The translations under genes were made by a program, and so were the position numbers. 64,000 nucleotides of DNA from Orobanche coerulescens (lineage: Eukaryota > Streptophyta > Magnoliopsida > Lamiales > Orobanchaceae): positions 168,245,787 to 168,309,786 of the forward strand of contig CM065805.1 of NCBI GenBank assembly GCA_033398695.1, in the 5' to 3' direction. This document shows positions 1-10,891 of this stretch, piece by piece. A model generated the notes under the pieces. The model was not told where the DNA came from. It made no database searches and worked only from the letters and a program-made list of their open reading frames with translations. Each line of letters begins with the position of its first letter. Position 1 is the stretch's first letter.

Positions 1-411
1 CAGGTCACGAGTGCGGAATCCCTCGAAGTATCCTACAGTGGAGGCTGCCAGAGTGTTGGAACTAAGAAGCGGGCATGCAGCTAATGTTGCCAGTTGGCCG
101 GATCTAAGATGTTGGCGCTGTGAGCTTGTCAGGTGCTGGAGGGCTACGTGATCAAATCTAGTATGCTAGAACTGAGATACTGACGTAGCAGAAGTAAACG
201 GAGCTGGAACAGATGCTGATGTCAAGTGTTGGAGGACTGTGTGAATGAATCCAGCCGCTAGAGGGCTATGTGATTAAATCTAGTTCGTGGAGGTTTCCAG
301 ACTATGGGGCTGAGATGCTGGCAGGTACTGGGAGGTGGATTGTTGGGATTCGGTCCAGCATCCTGCCTGCATGGGCTTAAAAATGCGCGAGGCGCGGCTT
401 GCGATTCGACA
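1..411. repeat. Unassigned flank with a diverged direct repeat
   Basis: No coding region or element could be recognised here. A 24-bp segment beginning gagggctacgtgatcaaatc (139-162) recurs with two mismatches at 261-284, a spacing of 122 bp. Related short words such as tgctgg and gtgttgga recur around it. This could be a decayed tandem array or the body of an unrecognised element. Confidence 0.35.
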
Positions 412-451
412 TGTGAGATCTGCACTAGAAAGTGGTTAAATGAATTGATTT

Positions 452-584
452 GGACTACTCATACCAACAAGATGCATCTTCTTTTCTGGTATCCATCTCA
501 TTGAAACTCCAAAGTTAAGCGTGCTTGGCTTGGAGTAGTTATGGGATGGGTGACCTCTTGGGAAGTTTCCTAGGTGCGCGTGAG
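452..584 (+). pseudogene. 5S rRNA-like sequence with pol III internal promoter boxes
   Basis: The segment follows plant 5S rRNA closely in its internal control region. A box A-like stretch agttaagcgtgcttgg lies at 513-528, an intermediate-element-like gagtagt at 533-539, and a box C-like gggatgggtgacctcttggg at 543-562. The 5' third is diverged and has a short insertion around 478-487. The 3' end is interrupted by the hAT-like element. It is not a functional 5S gene: it is single-copy here, sits in a mobile-element context, and lacks the normal 3' end. Preservation of the promoter boxes is the usual signature of Cassandra LTRs. Confidence 0.75.
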
Positions 585-1827
585 TAGGGGTGAAAACTGG
601 GCGGATATTTCCCGCCCGATCCGGAGCCGTATCCGATCGGGATCGAATTCGGGATGAAAAATAGGTATCCGGTCGGATTCGGATACGGATCCGGATAGTT
701 GAATTGGGATACGAATCCGGATAGTTGAATTCGAATACGGGTTCGAATTCGGATACTGCAATATCCGTCCGTATCCGAGTTTTCCCATATTTTATCGGAT
801 ATTATCCGGATACCAATCCGGATAATAAATCCGGATACCAATCCGGATAATAAATCCGGATATCCATATTTTTAAATTTTAAATGTACTTTATATCATAT
901 ATATATATATATACAAAACAATTTTGGACTTCAGTGTAATAAATTTTCAAACTTTCAAGAAAAAAATATTTTTTTAAAAAAAGAAAAATATATTATTTTT
1001 CGAAAAATAAAAAATATTTTCTAGGAAAAAAATTATCTTTTCGAAAAAAACATTATTTATGGAAATTTTTTATTTCTTCGAAAAAATTAAAAAAATATTT
1101 TCTGGAGAAAAATTATTTTTTGGCAACAAAAATATTTTTTCCAAAAAAAATTATTTTCTGGAAAAAAATATATTATTTTTTCAAAAAAATAAAATTATTT
1201 TCTGGATTTTTTATATTTTTTGAAAAAATAAAAAAATTATTTTCTAGAAAAATTTTATATTTCGAAAAAAAATTATTTCCTGAAAAAAAATATTTTTTTA
1301 AAAAAATGTATTAGCCAAATAATTTAATACTAACTTATAAGCTATTTGTTTCATATGAAATGTATTTTAAAAGAAATGTTCTATTCAAGTAAATAGAGGG
1401 GATTATATATATTATAATAATTGGTAAAAACAATTAAATTAACACTCTTTAGTCTTTGCTAAGTATGAAGCTTATGTTTTTTATGGGAGAGACCGAATAA
1501 GTAAAAATGAGGGAACGTTATTATGAAACGATGTTTAAAAGAATTACTATAGTTTGCATTAGAACTTTTATGAAATATTGTGTAGGTAGTTTTTTTATAT
1601 GTTGCAATCACTTCCAAACGATTTTTGTATGACACATATTATCCGATTATATTTATTCGAATCCGGCCCGAATCCGGCCTGTATCCGTCCCGTGTCCGTA
1701 TCCCGAATAATCCGAATTCGTATCCGTATCCGGCCTTCCCATATCCGACTCCGAATCCGAGAGAAAAATATGGGTTAGGATACGGGAAGAACACTATCCG
1801 CCCGTATCTGATCCGTTTTCACCCCTA
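585..1827. mobile_element. Non-autonomous hAT-like DNA transposon, 1243 bp
   Basis: The left end reads TAGGGGTGAAAAC and the right end is its reverse complement (gttttcaccccta). The flanks are cgcgtgag (577-584) and cgcatgag (1828-1835), an 8-bp duplication with one mismatch. An 8-bp TSD and a TAGGGGTG-type terminus fit hAT elements. The subterminal 200 bp on both sides are packed with variants of ggatacggatccgg, as expected for transposase-binding repeats. The core (about 860-1320) is very AT-rich, with repeated ttttttggaaaaaa-like blocks. There is no transposase ORF; short reading frames over the ends are by-products of the repeats. Confidence 0.85.
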
Positions 1828-1902
1828 CGCATGAGTAAGGACAAAGCGCGCTAGAAAAGATTCGTGTTGGTACAGTGAGGATAGTCTTCATCATTCTTGG
1901 GA

Positions 1903-2705
1903 CCAACAACCTTTATCGAATATCTCGATAAATTCGTGGTTGTGTTTGTCGGTGATATCTTAATTTATTCAAGGAGCGAAGTGGAGCATGCTGAACACTT
2001 AAGGATCGTGTTGAGTACTCTGAGGGCTGATAAGCTTTACGCCAAGTTTTCTAAGTGTGAGGTCTGGCTGAAAGAAGTTGCTTTCATTGGCCATGTCATC
2101 TCAGAAGAAGGCATTCGAGTAGATCCTCACAAGATAGAAGTAATTTTAGCTTGGGAGCCACCACCGAATGTCAAGGAAGGATTTTTTTTTTGGGATTGGC
2201 TAGTTATTATCATCGATTTGTCGAGGGTTTCTCGAATATTGCTCGACCACTCACTCAGCTATTACAAAAAACCCAGAAGTTCGAGTGGAATGATGAGCGT
2301 CAAAAGAGCTTCGACGAGATGAAGAAGAGTCTGACTATGGCACCGGTTCTAGCCTTACCTCAGGAAACTGAAGATAACTCTAAACAAGGATTGGGATGTG
2401 TATTGATGCAAAATGAGAAGGTAATTACTTATGCGTCTCGGCAGTTGAAGGAGTATGAGATGAACTACCCTACCCATGAGCTTGAGTTAGCCGCAGTGGT
2501 GTTCGTGTTGAAGATTTGGCATTATTTATATAGTTCTTTATGTCAAACTTACACTGATCATAAGAGTTTAAAATATATTTTCACTCAGAAGGAACTCAAT
2601 ATGTGCCAGCAACGATAGCTAGAACTAATAAAAAATTTTGACCTCAACATTTTTTACCATCTTGGTAAAACAAATGTCATTGCAAACGCTCTGAGCCGTA
2701 AATAA
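1903..2705 (+). pseudogene. Reverse transcriptase C-terminus and RNase H remnant (gypsy-1)
   Basis: The frame opening near 1905 shows the RT palm segment [12 protein letters not shown] followed by VGDILIYSR. The catalytic pair is normally a double aspartate (I/V-D-D), and here the first is Gly, so the enzyme would be dead. A frameshift lies at the T-run near 2180. The reading continues with the connection region ([16 protein letters not shown] without its first residues), then RNase H ([20 protein letters not shown] and the [11 protein letters not shown] motif). The RNase H segment holding the first catalytic aspartate (YSDASG in relatives) has been deleted near 2370. An in-frame TAG near 2616 and a stop at about 2702 follow. 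This is clearly a pseudogene. Confidence 0.85.
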
Positions 2706-2739
2706 ATTGTATTGCAGAGGATCATATCCTCAATGATTG

Positions 2740-4167
2740 AAGAAATTAACCCTAAGCAATTTGACGACCCTTCGTTAGTTCAACTTCGGGAAGATGTTGT
2801 TAAAGAAAAGGCACCGGGATTCATGATCTACGAAGATGGAGTTCTTCGATTTTAAGGCAGGACTTGTGTACCCAATCAGGATGAACTTAAACGAATAATC
2901 TTGAACGAAGTACATTCTACCCCATACTCGATTCATCCAGGTACGAGTAAAATGTACAAAGATTTGAAGAGGAACTTTGGTGGTTGAATATGAAGAAGGA
3001 GGTAGCAGAGTACGTTGCGAGATGTTTAACCTGTCAGCAAGTTAAAGCTGAACATCAAAGACCTGCCGGGAAGTTACAGCCATTACAGATTCCAGAATGG
3101 AAGTATAAAGACATCGCGATGGATTTTATTGTAGGAATGCCGAGAATGAGAGCAGGAATGAATATGATTTGGGTAATCGTTGATCGACTAACCAAATCAG
3201 CACACTTTCTAGGCATTAAGGACACTTGGGGACCAGAGAAATTAGCCCATATATTTATTACGGAGATTGTAAGGCTACATGGTATCCCAAAGAGTATCGT
3301 TTGAGATCGCGATGAACGATTCGTATCACACTTCTGGCAGGCAGTGCACCGAGCACTCGGTACTAAACTAAATTTTAGCACCGCTTACCATCCCCAGATG
3401 GACGGAGAATCAGAGAGAACTATACAAACATTGGAAGATATGTTAAGGTCATGTGTCTTGAACTGGAAAGAAGATTAGGAGACTAAATTACCATTGATCA
3501 AATTTATGTATAATAATAGCTGGCACATTTCGATCGGTATGGCTCCATCCAAAGCATTATATGGGATATAATGTCGATCATCACTCTGTTGGGACAAATC
3601 ATATGAATTACTTAGAGTGGGACCATACCAGACCTGTTAACACAAATAAGGGAGAAGATCGCCTTAGTTCGACAGAATTTATTGACCGCCCAGAGCCAAC
3701 AGAAGTCATATGCTGACGTTCGATGTCGACCATTAGAATTCCAAGTGGGAGATCATGTATTGTTGAAGGTATCTCCGACACGTGGAGTCCTTCAGTTCGG
3801 TAAGAAAGGAAAGCTTAGTCCTCGTTATATTGGCCCTTTCGAAATCCTCGACAGAGTAGGCAAAGTCGCTTATCGACTAGCGCTACATACAACACTTAGT
3901 CACATTCATAATGTGTTTCATGTTTCACAACTGCAGAAATATGTTCCTGATCCCAGCCACATTATCGATTATGGGAAAATTGAGGTAACCGATAAAACTA
4001 CGTATGAAGAGTGGTCAGTAGCAATTCTAGAGCGAAGAGTGAAGCAATTGCGATGAAAAGCGATTCCATTAGTAAAGGTTCAATGGTCAAAACACGGAAT
4101 TGAAGAAGCTACATCGGAGACTGAAGATAGTATGCGGGTCCGATACTCTGAGCTTTTCACGTTTTAG
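2740..4167 (+). pseudogene. Integrase and chromodomain-like C-terminus remnant (gypsy-1)
   Basis: The HHCC zinc-binding region is visible as HSTPYSIHPG (near 2912) and CLTCQQVKAEHQRPAG (near 3028), in different frames. The catalytic core shows MDFIVGMPR, VDRLTKSAHFLGIKDTWG and the DRD and SERTIQTLED regions. In-frame stops occur at about 3301, 3475 and 3570, and there is a frameshift around 2980. From 3682 the C-terminal domain is better kept: VGDHVLLKVSPTRG, KLSPRYIGPFEILDRVG, then a chromodomain-like tail with VKVQWSKHGIEEAT, ending at a TAG at 4165-4167. The 34-bp spacer to the 3' LTR contains the polypurine tract. Confidence 0.85.
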
Positions 4168-6762
4168 TTTCGGGATGAAATTTCTTTTTAGGGGGAGAGG
4201 ATGTGAGACCCGATATTTTTTGCTTGTATAATGTTGAGTTTTAGCTCCGTCATGTGGATTCTGTTATCGATTTATAGAACTTGCGAGTTCTATTGTTTTG
4301 TGACTATTGGTCAGTTGACTGAACTTATCATAATTATGGTTTCCGGCACATATTGGTTTCATGATATGGTTGTATAATCTCCTATTGATGATTGTTGAGC
4401 CCTATTCCTCTTGTTAACTCATGATTTCACTCGAACAACCCATTTTCGGTCGTGTGTTGTATTTTATTTTGATTTCGACGTGCGTCGTAAACCCAAACCG
4501 TGTTAATGCCGAGTATAATCATGATGTTAGTTATCATATCACATTCATTAGAGTGCTTAGAGGTTGCCATTCCACCCTAAGGATTCACTTCGATGCTATA
4601 ACGACCCTTTCATAGATTTTTGATGTTTCGGAGTTCGTTAGAGACCCAACGATCGAACCGTGACCTTTAGGCGGACCACGACCAAGATATTGTAACACCC
4701 CCAAACCACTCGGAAATATTACAGCATCGCAGACCCTCTTCGCGAGGATCTACAAGGCTAAATACAAAACAATGCATCACTTCACATGCCGACATGGCTA
4801 CGTAAAGGACCATTAGACCGATTTGGTCTTTTATCACAACACACAACATTACATACATGATTCTTTCCCAAAACTCATACCCGCGCAGGGGCTGGAATAC
4901 AATAACGCTCCCGTAAATCGGGGTAACAATACATCGGAGAAATAACCAACAAGACTATCCAACATACTCTACGATTGGTCTTTATGTGATTAGTATCGTC
5001 GTCTTCCATCACCCTTCGTACCGATCCTGTGGTTCGCTCCCCCAAAGAACTGCAAGTACACGGGCCTTGTCTGAGACATCTACCCCCCGAATACTCGGGG
5101 GTTAGCAAAACTCCACTGTTTTGCTAGTGCAAGTATAAAACAGAAATACAAGCCATACACAACGTGCTTCAAGAATATAATAATCTTGAATATATTTCCC
5201 GAAATAATTCACTTAATCAAAACAGTTTGATTTAGAAACGGTAGGAATAGAACCATGTATCTCATACAAAATATTTTACGATCTCGGGAGTTTGGAAACA
5301 TTTGGAATTAAGGAATTCTCAAGTCTTTAGAAAACACTTGGGGACATGGCCCAAAATCATCTTTCCAAAATACGATTCCAATAATAAAATGCGGGTTCAC
5401 AACCCAATTCACAACACACGGGGTCTAAGATCTAAATCATAAGCCACAGGTCCACGACCCATATCACATAACACATGTTCCTAAGGATTATTCGCGTCCC
5501 GTGCTAACAAGCCACGAACCTCAGATGCTCCCATAGAACATACCCGAGTGAATAACCCAGTAGGAAACCATACCAAATCACATATCCTCGCGACAACAGT
5601 CACGGAACGATTCCAAACCACAACCATAAGTTATCCCGGCATCGCGCTAACAAGCCACGAACCTCGGAGTCCCTGCAAGACATATCCGATGATAACCCCC
5701 ACAAGTTATCCCGGCATCGGGCTAGCAAGTCCCGAACCTCAGAGTCCCCGCAAGACATACCCGGATTGGATAACCCTACGGTCACGCCCGACCCATACTA
5801 GCAAGTATGGATCCTGGAGATTCAACAATCCTACCCGGAGGCACATCACTTTCAACGATCACATAACAATGAGCAGAACATCAAGCCAAGCAACACTTAA
5901 ATATCACAACCTCCTTTCAAAGGAGTAACAACTAATATCACACACAATACGTTCTTACCGAACAAGTACACATAACATTACGTAATCCCCGGCAAAGGAT
6001 TACGGTCTATTTAACTTACTCAAAGTGATCCTAGCATCTTTTCAACATACAAAACCAACACACATATTCCGAGAATACATATATTCACGAAGTACACGAA
6101 TTATTGTTGAAAGACAACATTTATCGAGAACATACCGATCCCTTTTTACGTTCATTAAACATTGGGTTTCGCATAAAAATCAATTTTCAATAATTACGCC
6201 TATGAAACATGAAACGTATGGACAAGATACTTGCCTCGATATCACGAGTGACGAAACAACGAACGGGCACGATCGGGTAGCCTTCGAACTTCCAAAAACG
6301 ACCAAGACTTCGACAGCCCACGAATACTACGAAAATAGTACCACCATGAATCAACAATACTTCGAAAATATAGGAATCATCCTAATTTCTACCCATTGGA
6401 GCATTTCGCCGGACATCTCAAAGGCTCATACTAACATAATCGGCGAACATAAGGATTTACGAAGTTCATACCAAAAGGTCTCAACATTAACAAAGGATCT
6501 CGAGTATACAACGAAGACCTTACAAAAATCTGGTCTAAATCGGTTTAAATCGTCCGAAACCTCACAAACCCCCAAAATTCAAGAACTAGGGTTCTAAGAA
6601 GAGATTACCTTGATTTAGATCAAGAAGATGATTAGATGTTGTTAAACATCTATAAATCCGTTCCAAAATGAAGCTAGAAGAAGAAGATCGCTCAAAATCG
6701 CCTCTGGAGCTCACTCCCGTCGGAAGGGATGAATAAAAGTGGGAAATGATGACTTAATGCTG

Positions 6763-6786
6763 CTGTCCAGTATTGATACTGGACAG
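6763..6786 (-). promoter_or_regulatory. Inverted repeat at the TATA position of the solo LTR
   Basis: Ten-base arms, ctgtccagta and tactggacag, are perfect reverse complements around a 4-bp loop. The place corresponds to the TATA-box inverted repeats of the gypsy-2 and gypsy-4 LTRs. Here the centre reads tatcaata on the minus strand rather than a clean TATA box. It lies directly next to the palindrome array. Confidence 0.55.
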
Positions 6787-6787
6787 T

Positions 6788-7166
6788 TATTAGTGCGCGC
6801 TAAACACCCTACATTAGCGTGCGCTAACGGGGTCAACGCTCCAGAGAATCCGCCTATAACACATTTAGCGCGCGCTAGCCAAAAGCCGTAGTGTGCGCTA
6901 ATGGGTTACAAAACCAGTCCAGTAGCACCTGGACAGATCTGCACCTACCAAGTAGCATGCGCTAGGAATAACGATTAGCGTGCGCTAAGCAGTCGATAGC
7001 GTGCGCTAGCTGTCGACCTTAGCGTGCTCTAACAAAGCCCCAGTCCCAGTCCAGTAGCTCCTGGACTGCCCCTGGACTGCCAGTCAGCGTGTGCTACACA
7101 TTCGGTAGCGTGCGCTAACCACAACGCCGTAGCGTGCACTATGCCACAAGCATTAGCGTGCGCTAC
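6788..7166. repeat. Array of about 12 tagcgcgcgcta-like palindromes (solo LTR)
   Basis: Variants of the near-palindrome ttagcgtgcgctaa recur about every 20-45 bp, for example near 6791, 6820, 6869, 6891, 6951, 6975, 6995, 7018, 7084, 7104, 7129 and 7153. The words between them differ, so this is not a simple tandem repeat. In the LTR's own orientation the array lies upstream of the TATA-region inverted repeat. Confidence 0.8.
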
Positions 7167-8994
7167 ACCATAAAAACCCAGAAACTCACATAGTGATCCG
7201 AAACGCCTCCAAACACATGTCCCAACAAGGCACACCCAACATGGCACAAAAATTCCATCGATGAGGACAATAACAATCCGATAAAATACAGAAAACTCAA
7301 TGAATCCGGAATAAAGATCTCGGGTATTACAGATATGGCCACATTGAGACACCCTAACATGCATTATGGCTCAGACATAACGTATGTTATGCTTAACTGA
7401 CTTAAGAGTGGAAATTCTGAAAGCACTATGCGCAAGGACTTATTTTGATCGGTCATCATAAATTCAAAAAAAATCTAATAATTCTAAAATTTTAGAGCAT
7501 TGTATATTATTGAGTTAGATTTCCAATGGAACAAACGTAGAGCCATTCTGAGCCTAAATGAGCAAGTTATGATCGAAATAAGATAAGAGTATCAATCTGC
7601 CGTGAGGTAAATTACTGAAATACCCTTAAAACCGGCTTAAGGGTTTAGAACTTGTATAAAATAGACCTTAGTCAGTTTCTTCACCATTTTCGAGCCTTGA
7701 AGATCCCTAGCCTCGGCCATAACTCAAACATTGAGTTTTTGATCTTGTTTGAGAGGTCTAAACATGTATTCGACGCCCGAGAATCATGGTATCGAGTTAT
7801 CTACGATCAATTTCAAGAATTTTAGGTGAATCGGAGGTAAAATCAACCCTGGACCCTAAACTTATTTCTTTAGATCTTAGATTAATTTGTGTTTAGAACT
7901 TGAATATGGTTATATATCGAGTATATGGGGATGTTGTTTATGGATTATAGAGGATTAGAAATCAAATCATATGTTTAGATTATTCTGATTTTACCAAGTC
8001 TATAAAGTGACCGATAAAAGTCCCCTGAGAGTTTTGATTAGGGTTTTAAATATTGTTTTGGTTAGAATTGCTAGACCTAATGTCGATTATATCATATTAT
8101 TCCTTTTAGGTCTGTTTATCCAGGACTTTCGAACCAATATCACAACCGGCTTAAACTTCCTAAACTTAATTGTACCAGGCAAGTACTTTGATTATGTTTT
8201 ATGTATTTCGTGTGAATGAATATGTGAAATGTGATTTGTTTGTAATGAGACATGATATTGGTGAGCGTGTGTGAGCCAAGTAAAACCACCGAAGGTCTGT
8301 AGGGTCTGTTAGACCGCATTATCTCCGGATCACTTGGTTGGGCTATAGAACCAGAGAGAGCCTCACGAGGTCTCTTGGGGTGCATATCTTGAGGGATGCG
8401 GTAGCTAGTATAGCTCGGGGGTAGTTTTAAGTATGATGATCGATACGCTATATTTTGGAATATGAGCTATGATGATATGGTTGTGTTATTGCTTTATTCA
8501 CTTGTTGTACATATTCATGTATCATTGTACTTGCACCAGATATTTGTTGACCCCTTCGGAGTGAATACTTATTGTGTATTCAAGTACAGGTCCAGGAGAT
8601 GAGTAAGCACAGGGCAAGCATGAGCTTAGAGGGCCGCATTGATATCATACACCGTCTTGTGTCTATGGTCGTCTTTTCATGTATAGAGTTATGTTTTGCT
8701 TTGTACTCGCGCGAGTACCATTGTATACTGTGTGATGTTGCAGGTTGAGTATAGTTGTACCATACAGTGTTATGTCGGTCGGTTTTTATACTGTTGTTAT
8801 GTCGGTGTGCGGGTCTTACATGACAACGTGATGTAGTATAATTGTGATATGTGATATCTAGGTGAATATTGCGGATGTTCAGGTATATCACAGTTTTTAA
8901 ATATTGTTGTGTTTTATACAGGTCTAAGCCTGGTAGATTCTCGAAAAAAGATCTACGGCGCTGTAATATTCCCGTATGCTTCGGGGGTGTTGCA

Positions 8995-10083
8995 TTTTTA
9001 GTATAATTACGAAGAAAATCTAGCTTTTCTCAAGGGATAATTACAAAAAATACGTGAGGTTTGGCTAATTACAAAAAATAACACTTATGTTGGTGGAAAT
9101 TACAAAAAAATGACCTTGAGATTTGATTCTTGTTATATTTTTGCTCCATTGAGAAGCAAGATATTTCAAAATGGCCCTTATATTTATGAAATTAATATAG
9201 CCACCATTTGAATTTGTGAAAGAATCAAATTTCAAGACTCTTTGTAATTTAAAATCATTTGAGAGTTTGTCTAACATATAAACATCATGGGTCATTTTGT
9301 GATATCAGTTTTTTTAAATAACCGAGGTACAAAATCCCCTTTAAGGTTTGTTTATGTTTAATAAATACATCTTTAAAAATAGGTGTAGTTTGTAATTTTG
9401 AAAGATAATTGGAGTTTTTGTAATTCGACTAAAGCTCAATTGTCGCTTCAGTAATGAACCCAAAAAAGAAAAACAACCGTCTTTAGCAACGGCTATCAGA
9501 AGCTTATTATTGTAGTGTATAGCAAGAGGTCAAGTTTAGATTTTTTTTTTTTACTTATAAAAATGGCATATGAAAGACAAAATAAAATTCCAGGGGTATT
9601 TTTATAATTTTGAAAGTTAGATGAGTTTTTCTATAATGAGTTCAACCCTCATGGTGTAATTTTTGTAATTAACTCTTAGTAAATAGTATAATTTGTTGAG
9701 AGTCCCATTAGAAATGGCTAAGAAATGAAACTTTACTCATTCAAAGAATAACTGCAAATCCCCTTTCGTTTTAGTTTGATTATTAAAAATGTCAGTTATC
9801 TTTGAGAATTATAAATAACCCCCTTAAAAGTGTTATCTATCTGCATCTATCTAAAAATATAATCTCATGTAATTTGTACAAGACAAAACTAACATTGGGG
9901 GGTGTATCTAATTTTATCCTATGAGTCGCAAGATCTTAACCCTTGCAATTTGAATTGTATATTTGCAGTAGTTGGATTTCAATTTTGAAAGAGACGTGTA
10001 TGTGAATGACTAATGATTGCACTTTTATTGCTTTGACAGTGATTAAGAAGGAAAGGACAACTCTGCCCTTTTTGATTTATTTT
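8995..10083. other. AT-rich intergenic sequence, no gene seen
   Basis: No coding region, LTR or RNA gene could be supported. The sequence is AT-rich, with repeated attacaaaaaa words near 9040-9110. It includes the possible inverted-repeat element at 9029-9679; the part from 9680 to 10075 shows no recognisable structure. Confidence 0.5.
9029..9679. mobile_element. Possible inverted-repeat (MITE-like) element, about 650 bp
   Basis: The left end, ctcaagggataattacaaaa, and the reverse complement of the right end, ctaagagttaattacaaaaa, share ct.a.g.g.taattacaaaaa followed by a tgagg.ttg block. This suggests imperfect terminal inverted repeats. No convincing target duplication was found and there is no internal ORF. 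The boundaries are tentative and a chance similarity of AT-rich ends is possible. Confidence 0.35.
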
Positions 10084-10640
10084 CTATGATGCACGGATTC
10101 TTCAAAATTGGGCAGTATGCAGTATCGGATACTGCATGGGTGCGGGTGCGGGTGCGATTCGCGTGGGATTCGCCACGTGGCGAATCCGTGCAAAAAAAAA
10201 AAAAAAAAAAATCGGACTCGCGTATCCTGTGCCAGGATACGCGTATCCGGTGCCAGGATACGCGAGTCCGTTTTTTTTTTTTTTTAGTTTTTTTTTGTAA
10301 TTTTTAAAAAGTAAATCAAATAAATTAAAATACAAAAAGTAAATCATTTAATAAGTAATTACTTTTACCTTTAGCAGTATTCACGGACAGCATTAGAAAG
10401 CTCCGCTGCTCAAAGTCATTTTGAATTGTTTTTTGTATGACTTGTTTTATGTATTTGAATTGATTTTATGGTGATATTTGAATTGTTGTTTTTTATATTT
10501 AACAAGTGTTATATATAATAAAATATAAAATAAACAGACGTATCCTTGCCGTATCGCACCCTAACATTTTCAAAAAATCGTATCCCCGCACCCGTATCTG
10601 CCCGCACCCGCACCCGCCCCCCCGCACCTGTGCAACATAG
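10084..10640. mobile_element. Non-autonomous hAT-like element, 557 bp, with internal hairpin
   Basis: The left end ctatgatgcac and the right end gtgcaacatag form an 11-bp terminal inverted repeat with one mismatch. The flanks are tttatttt at 10076-10083 and tttatttt at 10641-10648, a perfect 8-bp TSD. Subterminal repeats are gggtgcgggtgcg on the left and cccgcacccgcaccc on the right, in inverted orientation. An internal hairpin lies at 10212-10270, arms ggactcgcgtatcct and aggatacgcgagtcc, bracketed by an A-run and a T-run. No transposase is encoded. Confidence 0.9.
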
Positions 10641-10715
10641 TTTATTTTCGCTTTCTTGATATTTGGTGTTTACATCTTTGATATTTTTAAGCAAAATATT
10701 TTATGACTATGTTTG

Positions 10716-10891
10716 GGTTCCGTCCATGAAGAGACCCTATGTAGTGCATTCTCTGCTGGATGCACTACACGTGGTGTGTATGGACGGTGCAGATTGATGT
10801 ACTAGATGGTGCATCGATCTGTACCGTCCATGCACGCCACGTGTAGTGCATCCGGCAGGAGATGCACTACGTGGGGGTGTATCATGGACGG
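10716..10891. mobile_element. MITE (about 180 bp, long inverted repeats), cut by gypsy-2
   Basis: The two halves of 10716-10891 are inverted repeats of each other over roughly 85 bp: the left arm has ccgtccatga, gtagtgcat and ggatgcactacacgtgg, and the right arm holds their reverse complements. The right terminus is missing here because gypsy-2 inserted at 10892. The last 4 bp (tacc) are at 28431-28434, after gypsy-2 and its TSD. The MITE's own 9-bp TSD, ctatgtttg, is at 10707-10715 and again at 28435-28443. A 9-bp TSD with long inverted repeats suggests a Mutator-like origin. The near-perfect foldback could give a hairpin RNA if transcribed. Confidence 0.9.

Larger units (their letters stand above)
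412..1902 (+). mobile_element. Cassandra-type TRIM LTR fragment, split by a hAT-like insertion
   Basis: Two pieces, 412-584 and 1836-1902, join into one sequence once the element at 585-1827 and one TSD are removed. The left piece starts tgtgagatctgc, plausible as an LTR start, and carries a 5S rRNA-like segment. The right piece continues with taaggacaaagcgcgctaga. Cassandra elements are known plant TRIMs that carry 5S rRNA sequence inside their LTRs, and this arrangement fits. The right end runs abruptly into gypsy reverse-transcriptase sequence near 1902, so the LTR terminus and any internal domain are missing. The exact start (412) is an inference from the TG dinucleotide. A 5S-derived SINE is the alternative. 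Confidence 0.65.
4691..7331 (-). mobile_element. Solo LTR of a Tekay-type gypsy element, 2641 bp, minus orientation
   Basis: On the plus strand it runs from tgtaacaccccc to gggtattaca, the reverse-complement ends of the Tekay LTRs in this window. The flanks are gatat at 4686-4690 and gatat at 7332-7336, a perfect 5-bp TSD, with no internal domain. This is therefore a solo LTR left by recombination between two LTRs. Internal features match the other Tekay LTRs: a roughly 76-bp GC-rich duplication (about 5628-5765), the gctagtgcaagta motif near 5125, a tcaaggtaat motif on the minus strand (near 6606), a palindromic TATA-region (6763-6786) and a palindrome array (6788-7166). A 190-codon plus-strand frame at 6025-6597 has no recognisable domain and is probably chance. 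Confidence 0.92.
1903..8994 (+). mobile_element. Gypsy-1: 5'-truncated, decayed Tekay/Del-type chromovirus
   Basis: The element begins inside reverse transcriptase, next to the Cassandra fragment, so its 5' LTR, gag, protease and half of RT are missing. The order RT, RNase H, integrase, chromodomain-like tail, polypurine tract (4190-4200, agggggagagg), 3' LTR is that of plant chromoviruses. The 3' LTR starts at 4202 and ends at 8994, and is interrupted by a solo LTR at 4691-7331. Coding decay is heavy, making this one of the older insertions in the window. The missing 5' half fits illegitimate recombination or deletion rather than a simple insertion. Confidence 0.8.
4202..8994 (+). repeat. 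Gypsy-1 3' LTR, split by the solo LTR
   Basis: The LTR starts tgtgagacccgata right after the polypurine tract and ends ggggtgttgca at 8994. The end matches the other Tekay LTRs here: a gcctggt...ggcgctgtaat...ggggtgtt(a/g)ca block. Removing 4691-7331 and one TSD gives about 2.15 kb, close to the 2.25-2.26 kb of the other copies. A TATA box (tataaaa, 7655-7661) then falls about 810 bp into the LTR, near the TATA offset of gypsy-2 and gypsy-4. Unlike those, no palindrome array was seen upstream of it. Confidence 0.8.

Noticed and set aside
452..584. A functional 5S rRNA gene.
   Set aside because: The 5' part is diverged with an insertion, the 3' end is interrupted, and the flanks are those of a TRIM LTR rather than a 5S spacer.
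539..841. Frames rich in Ile-Arg and Asn-Pro-Tyr repeats at 539-841 and 1625-1834.
   Set aside because: They translate the subterminal ggatacggatccgg repeats of the hAT-like element and do not represent a protein.
6025..6597. A 190-codon open frame on the plus strand.
   Set aside because: It is antisense inside the solo LTR, has no recognisable domain and only low-complexity Ser/Thr-rich content. Chance opening in AT-rich sequence is the simpler view.
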